From: Paraglaciecola chathamensis S18K6
GTDB lineage: Bacteria; Pseudomonadota; Gammaproteobacteria; Enterobacterales; Alteromonadaceae
Reading direction: 5' to 3'
Length of the DNA: 64,000 bases
Assembly (NCBI GenBank): GCA_000314955.1
Contig: BAEM01000022.1
Span: forward strand, 244,754-308,753
Both the position numbers and the translations under genes were made by a program. Below, in pieces: positions 59,796-64,000 of the stretch; the first letter of the stretch is position 1, and each line of letters starts with the position of its first letter. The notes beneath the pieces were generated by a model, which saw only the letters and a program-made list of their open reading frames with translations, did not search any database and was not told the origin of the DNA.

Positions 59796-61469
59796 ATGTT
59801 ACTTCATTTATCTATTCGAAATTTTGCTGTGGTTAAATCATTAGACATCGATTTAGCGCAAGGTATGACTGCCGTTACGGGTGAAACCGGCGCCGGCAAG
59901 TCCATTTCTGTTGATGCCTTAGGTTTGTGCCTTGGGGATAGAGCTGAAGCAGGTTTTGTGCGCAGTGGCGCTGACAAAGCTGAGATCTGCGCATCATTTG
60001 ACGTGAGCAAGTTAACACTCGCGACTAAATGGTTACAAGAGCATGAATTGGATGATGGAGATGATTGCCTAATAAGACGGGTTATTTCAAGTGAAGGTCG
60101 CTCTAAAGCCTTCATTAATGGTACGCCTGTGCCGCTAAGCCAACTGAAATCTTTAGGTCAATACTTATTGAGTATTCACGGCCAACATGCCCATCAACAA
60201 ATTTTAAAAGCAGAGACACAGCGTGAACTGCTCGACAACTTTGCTGAGCACACTTCTTTACTGAATAAAGTAGCGCTGCACTATCGCACGCTGCAACAAA
60301 AACAAAAACAATATCGCGAGCTTTTGGCTGGTCAGCAGCAACGCGCGGACCGTTTCCAGCTTTTGTCTTATCAAGTCTCAGAGCTAGATGAGTTTGCAAT
60401 CGGTGAAGGTGAATTTAGTGAGCTTGAAAGTGAACATAAAAAACTCAGCAATAGCCAAGCCCTGTTAGAACAAACCCAATTAAGCTTTTATCAGCTGTAT
60501 GAAGCAGATGACTTCAATGCATTGTCAGCTGTGCAAAACAGCATAGATAGATTAACGGAATTACAAGATCACGACCCTTCCCTGTCGCCCATTTTAGCGC
60601 TATTAAATGAGGCCAGCATTCAAATTGATGAAGCCGCCCAAGAGCTTAGAAACTACACTGAGCAATTAGAAATTGACCCGATGAAAATGCAGCAGGTAGA
60701 AGCCCGTTATTCGCAAGCGTTGGATTTAGCTAGAAAGCACCAAGTGCAAGCTGAAGGCTTATATGATTATCATCAAACGTTGGCCCAAGAATTATCACAA
60801 CTATCACAAGACGATGAATTACTGGAAAGTATACAAGAAGAATTAATTTCATTAGAAAAGCAATACTTTCATAGTACTGAGCAACTCAGCTTATCGCGCA
60901 CCAAAGCCGCCGGTAAATTAGCTAAGCAAGTCGAAAGCCAAATTCATAAAATGAATATGGTTGATGCGATATTTAAAATTGAAGTTGAACCGCAAGCCAA
61001 CAGCGCCCCAAGTAAACACGGTTTAGATAATATTCAATTCAAAGTGTCAACGAACAAAGGCCAGAGCTTAGATAAAATTGAGAAGGTCGTTTCTGGAGGT
61101 GAGTTATCGCGTATTGGTTTGGCAATACAGGTTATTAGCTCTCACAATAGCCAAGTTGCCACTATGATTTTTGACGAAGTCGATACCGGTATTAGTGGTT
61201 CAACGGCGTCAGTAGTGGGTCACTTACTTCGAAAGTTAGGCGAGAGCTGCCAAGTAATATGTGTCACCCATTTACCCCAGGTAGCAGCTCGAGCGCATAA
61301 CCAAATGTTTGTCACTAAGTTCAGTGACAAGAAAACGACTGAAACCCACATGATTTCTTTACAAGAAAGTGAACGAATTGAAGAGTTGGCACGTCTACTA
61401 GCTGGAGACAAATTAACAGATTCTGCGCTCGCCAACGCCAAAGAGTTACTACAAATCAGTAATTCATAA
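59796..61469 (+). CDS. recN: DNA repair protein RecN
   Basis: 557 residues, SMC-like. Walker A GETGAGKSISVDAL at about 29-42, a long coiled coil (about 150-390), and ABC signature VSGGELSRIGLA plus Walker B TMIFDEVDTGISG near the C-terminus. It holds broken DNA ends or sister chromosomes together during double-strand break repair. Two LexA boxes overlap its promoter, so it is an SOS gene. Confidence 0.97.
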   Translation: MLLHLSIRNFAVVKSLDIDLAQGMTAVTGETGAGKSISVDALGLCLGDRAEAGFVRSGADKAEICASFDVSKLTLATKWLQEHELDDGDDCLIRRVISSEGRSKAFINGTPVPLSQLKSLGQYLLSIHGQHAHQQILKAETQRELLDNFAEHTSLLNKVALHYRTLQQKQKQYRELLAGQQQRADRFQLLSYQVSELDEFAIGEGEFSELESEHKKLSNSQALLEQTQLSFYQLYEADDFNALSAVQNSIDRLTELQDHDPSLSPILALLNEASIQIDEAAQELRNYTEQLEIDPMKMQQVEARYSQALDLARKHQVQAEGLYDYHQTLAQELSQLSQDDELLESIQEELISLEKQYFHSTEQLSLSRTKAAGKLAKQVESQIHKMNMVDAIFKIEVEPQANSAPSKHGLDNIQFKVSTNKGQSLDKIEKVVSGGELSRIGLAIQVISSHNSQVATMIFDEVDTGISGSTASVVGHLLRKLGESCQVICVTHLPQVAARAHNQMFVTKFSDKKTTETHMISLQESERIEELARLLAGDKLTDSALANAKELLQISNS

Positions 61470-61582
61470 CAATTATGCATTGATTAGGCTATCTTGGCTG
61501 AGTTAGGATGCTTCGCCTAAGGACCTTTAGCGAAGTATGTGTAGGGTCATTATTTACCTATTAGCTGAGAATTTAAATAAGA

Positions 61583-61939
61583 ATGAAGTTTAGAAATATA
61601 TTGGTGGTGATTGCTGCCTCGTTGATGTTATCTGCATGTGCTGATTGGATTTATCGAATTGACGTTCCCCAAGGTAACTTTTTGGATGAGCGTGACGTAA
61701 GTAAATTGCGTATTAACATGACAAAAGAGCAAGTAGTGTACGTATTAGGAAAGCCCGTTGTTGAAGACTCTTTTGATCACGACACTTGGTATTACTTGTA
61801 TCAGATGAAGCGCGGCATGGCTAAACGCGGTAAAGACTTTCGTAAGGAACTGACTCTTAGCTTTGTAGATAATCGTGTTAGCGAGGTTTCTGGAGACTTT
61901 GAGCTCTCTGAAGACTTCTATACTCCGTTAGATGAGTAA
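61583..61939 (+). CDS. bamE: Outer-membrane assembly lipoprotein BamE
   Basis: 118 residues. The signal ends in the lipobox LMLSACAD (Cys19), followed by DWIYRIDVPQGNFL, the phosphatidylglycerol/BamD-contact segment of BamE (SmpA), and LRINMTKEQVVYVLGKPVVED. It is part of the BAM complex that folds outer-membrane proteins. recN-bamE order is common in gammaproteobacteria. Confidence 0.95.
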   Translation: MKFRNILVVIAASLMLSACADWIYRIDVPQGNFLDERDVSKLRINMTKEQVVYVLGKPVVEDSFDHDTWYYLYQMKRGMAKRGKDFRKELTLSFVDNRVSEVSGDFELSEDFYTPLDE

Positions 61940-62369
61940 GCCCCACCTTAAGAAATAACGAATGTCGGTTAATTTATTCCTTGTCATTTGCATGCAGAAT
62001 AAATTAATCGACCTTCAGTTCACTTACCAATAGTCACCCTATTTTTGGGCCTTGTAATCTTTTTGAGCCCTCCCCTTCTATCCGCTTTCAGGCTTTATAA
62101 GCTTATTTAGCACTATTTGATTTGCCGGCAAACCCGCTAATCGCAACGAGAGCAGGTATATTTGTCATAAAACTGACGGTAATTCCCGCTAATATTAGCC
62201 GAGTCATGGGCGTTTATGGCATAATATGCGCCGCATTTTCCTCAAACCGTCGCGCTAATGAATGCATAACTTGATATCCACTTTATGACTTTCAGCTTAG
62301 CGCTTATCGCTAGCACAATGAATAGCGCCGAGGAATAACACTTTTCACCTCAAATATCGGAAGAACACA
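61940..62369. other. Intergenic stretch between bamE and ybiT
   Basis: 430 bp without a supported gene. It should contain the ybiT promoter. I see no strong hairpin followed by a T-run after bamE. Confidence 0.4.
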
Positions 62370-63956
62370 TTGTTAACGACCGCAAACATCACTATGCAAT
62401 TTGGCGAAAAGCCATTATTTGAAAATGTATCAGTTAAATTTGGTAACGGAAATCGTTACGGCTTAATCGGCGCAAATGGCTGTGGTAAATCTACCTTTAT
62501 GAAAATACTAGGGGGAGATTTAGAGCAAACAGCAGGTAACGTATCAACTGACCCAGGCGAGCGCATTGGTAAGTTGAAACAAGACCAGTTCGCTTACGAA
62601 CAATACAGTGTCATCGATACGGTAGTGATGGGTCACAACGAGCTTTGGAAAGTCAAAGCTGAGCGTGATGCGATTTACGCTAACCCTGAGATGACGGAAG
62701 AAGATGGTATTCGCGTAGCAGACCTAGAATCTGAGTTTGCGGAAATGGACGGGTACACAGCCGAAGCGCGTGCTGGTGAGCTATTGATTGGTGTAGGTAT
62801 TCCAGTTGAGCAACATTATGGGCCTATGAGTGAAATCGCTCCGGGCTGGAAACTACGAGTGCTATTAGCTCAAGTTATCTTTTCAGACCCAGATATCATG
62901 TTACTCGATGAGCCTACCAACAACCTGGACATTAACACCATTCGCTGGCTGGAAGGCGTATTAAATGAACGTAATTGTTCGATGATCATTATTTCTCACG
63001 ATCGCCATTTTCTTAACAGTGTTTGCACCCACATGGCAGACTTAGATTACGGTGAGATCCGTTTGTTTCCAGGCAATTACGATGAATACATGACGGCCTC
63101 GACGCAAGCGCGTGAGCGACTCGTCGCTGATAATGCCAAGAAGAAAGCACAAATTGCTGAACTACGCACCTTTGTTAGTCGCTTTTCAGCAAATGCTTCT
63201 AAGTCTAAACAGGCGACATCGCGCGCTAAACAAATAGACAAAATCAAACTTGATGACATCAAACCATCAAGCCGTCAAACCCCTTTTATCCGTTTTGAGC
63301 AAACGAAGAAGCTACACCGTAACGCCTTAGAAGTAACAGGCTTAAAGAAGTCCTATGAAAAAGAGTTGTATAACGGCTTAGACTTAATGGTTGAAGTAGG
63401 CGAGCGGATCGCGGTTATCGGTGAGAATGGTTTAGGTAAAACCACCCTGCTTAAATGTTTAGTCGGAGACACAGACTTAACTGCCGGTGAAGTAAAATGG
63501 TCAGAAAATTCAAATATCGGCTATTACGCTCAAGACCACGCCCATGAGTTTGAAAAAGATATGACGCTTATGGAGTGGATGTACCAATGGGCGCAAGAAG
63601 GCGATGACGAGCAAGTCATGCGTGGCACGCTTGGTCGCTTACTGTTCTCGCAGAACGAAATTACTAAGTCTGTTAAAGTCATATCTGGCGGCGAACAAGG
63701 TCGAATGATGTTTGGTAAGTTGATGCTTCAGCGCCCAAATATTCTGGTGATGGATGAGCCAACAAACCACATGGATATGGAGTCAATCGAATCATTAAAC
63801 TTGGCTCTAGAAAACTATGCGGGTACGCTTATTTTTGTTAGTCACGACCGAGAATTTGTTTCGTCAGTAGCGACTCGTATTATTGAAATTACCCCAAATG
63901 GTGTTGTGGACTTCCGTGGCAACTATGAAAGCTACCTAGAAAGCCTAGGCGCCTAG
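62370..63956 (+). CDS. ybiT: ABC-F family ATPase YbiT
   Basis: 528 residues, closely collinear with E. coli YbiT. Two ATPase domains: Walker [15 protein letters not shown] and [14 protein letters not shown]; signatures in [14 protein letters not shown] and [13 protein letters not shown]; Walker [13 protein letters not shown] and [12 protein letters not shown]. The linker (about 240-310, [22 protein letters not shown]) is the P-site tRNA interaction motif of ABC-F factors. It acts on the ribosome rather than as a transporter. The start is TTG at 62370 with GGAAG 7-8 nt upstream, and the collinear E. coli protein begins at the same place. Confidence 0.94.
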   Translation: MLTTANITMQFGEKPLFENVSVKFGNGNRYGLIGANGCGKSTFMKILGGDLEQTAGNVSTDPGERIGKLKQDQFAYEQYSVIDTVVMGHNELWKVKAERDAIYANPEMTEEDGIRVADLESEFAEMDGYTAEARAGELLIGVGIPVEQHYGPMSEIAPGWKLRVLLAQVIFSDPDIMLLDEPTNNLDINTIRWLEGVLNERNCSMIIISHDRHFLNSVCTHMADLDYGEIRLFPGNYDEYMTASTQARERLVADNAKKKAQIAELRTFVSRFSANASKSKQATSRAKQIDKIKLDDIKPSSRQTPFIRFEQTKKLHRNALEVTGLKKSYEKELYNGLDLMVEVGERIAVIGENGLGKTTLLKCLVGDTDLTAGEVKWSENSNIGYYAQDHAHEFEKDMTLMEWMYQWAQEGDDEQVMRGTLGRLLFSQNEITKSVKVISGGEQGRMMFGKLMLQRPNILVMDEPTNHMDMESIESLNLALENYAGTLIFVSHDREFVSSVATRIIEITPNGVVDFRGNYESYLESLGA

Positions 63957-63966
63957 TGTATGATTG

Positions 63967-63987
63967 AGAGCGCTCATCGCGCGCTCT
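63967..63987 (+). terminator. Hairpin AGAGCGC...GCGCTCT after ybiT
   Basis: 7-bp stem (63967-63973 / 63981-63987) with a 7-nt loop, 10 bp after the ybiT stop. There is no clear T-run, so termination strength is uncertain. Confidence 0.5.
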
Positions 63988-64000
63988 AGATACAAAAAAG

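Noticed and set aside
1..64000. CRISPR array or insertion sequence
   Set aside because: No regularly spaced direct repeats of 23-40 bp with unique spacers, and no transposase gene were seen. The short tandem arrays have no spacers.

Overview
The window looks like chromosome of a marine gammaproteobacterium of the Alteromonadales (Paraglaciecola / Glaciecola / Pseudoalteromonas atlantica-like). This is inferred from the gene set (CrsR/CrsA fused to a chemosensory operon, mfd-CsiV, rhombosortase, TonB-dependent receptors, SLC13 transporter), from protein similarity to known enterobacterial and Shewanella families, and from the moderately AT-rich base composition. No sequence search was possible.

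Layout. (1) 1-498: 5' part of an outer-membrane porin gene. (2) 1240-11599: an integrated element of about 10.4 kb, bounded by a perfect 52-bp repeat of the 3' part of a tRNA-Val(GAC) gene. It carries an integrase, an orphan gene coupled to it, an AlpA-type regulator, two winged-helix type proteins, an origin-like stretch packed with palindromes and short repeats, a ribbon-helix-helix repressor with its own operators, and a head/packaging set (HK97 capsid, prohead protease, portal, HNH nuclease, P27 small terminase). It has no large terminase, no tail and no lysis genes, and ends with a cargo gene next to the tRNA. It resembles a capsid-encoding phage satellite more than a prophage. (3) 11753-22951: one long leftward operon joining a partner-switching module (CrsA anti-sigma antagonist, CrsR phosphatase/kinase response regulator) to a full chemosensory system (CheY, CheA, CheW, a four-PAS receptor, CheR, CheD, CheB) plus a membrane receptor. 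(4) 23300-25734: patatin-like lipase, a non-coding stretch with a cluster of DnaA boxes, an ACT-domain protein and a PTS EIIA-like protein that has lost its phospho-accepting histidine. (5) 25765-33659: leftward cluster for a Tat-exported molybdenum hydroxylase (IorAB-like) with its maturation factors (MocA, XdhC, a MoxR ATPase, a CoxE-like VWA protein, an RDD membrane protein). (6) 34072-40315: housekeeping and stress genes (cysK, a YcaQ-type DNA glycosylase, rhombosortase, GFA enzyme, DUF1328, CsbD, MmcQ/YjbR, a phosphoribosyltransferase). (7) 40471-47529: LolC-like permease and, divergently, PilZ-mfd-CsiV. (8) 47777-54666: a TonB receptor, an exported RidA, a di-haem cytochrome c and a Tat-exported flavin amine oxidase, with a divergent LysR regulator and a perfect palindrome between them. 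(9) 54722-63956: exported DUF1805 protein, SLC13 transporter flanked by two different minisatellites, nagZ, nadK, recN behind two SOS boxes, bamE and the ABC-F gene ybiT.

How genes work together. In the chemosensory operon, receptors signal through CheA/CheW/CheY, with CheR/CheB/CheD adaptation. The CrsR/CrsA pair, by analogy with Shewanella, would control RpoS, so the operon may feed sensory input into the general stress response. In the molybdenum hydroxylase cluster, maturation genes precede the enzyme subunits in one probable transcript. In the amine oxidase cluster, imines made by the flavoenzyme could be hydrolysed by RidA while electrons pass to the cytochrome.

The most novel-looking parts are the satellite-like element with its palindrome-rich origin-like region, the exported amine oxidase/RidA/cytochrome/TonB unit, the His-less EIIA, a C-terminal GDxELF tail shared by two proteins of the chemosensory operon, and the DnaA-box cluster at 24.5 kb.
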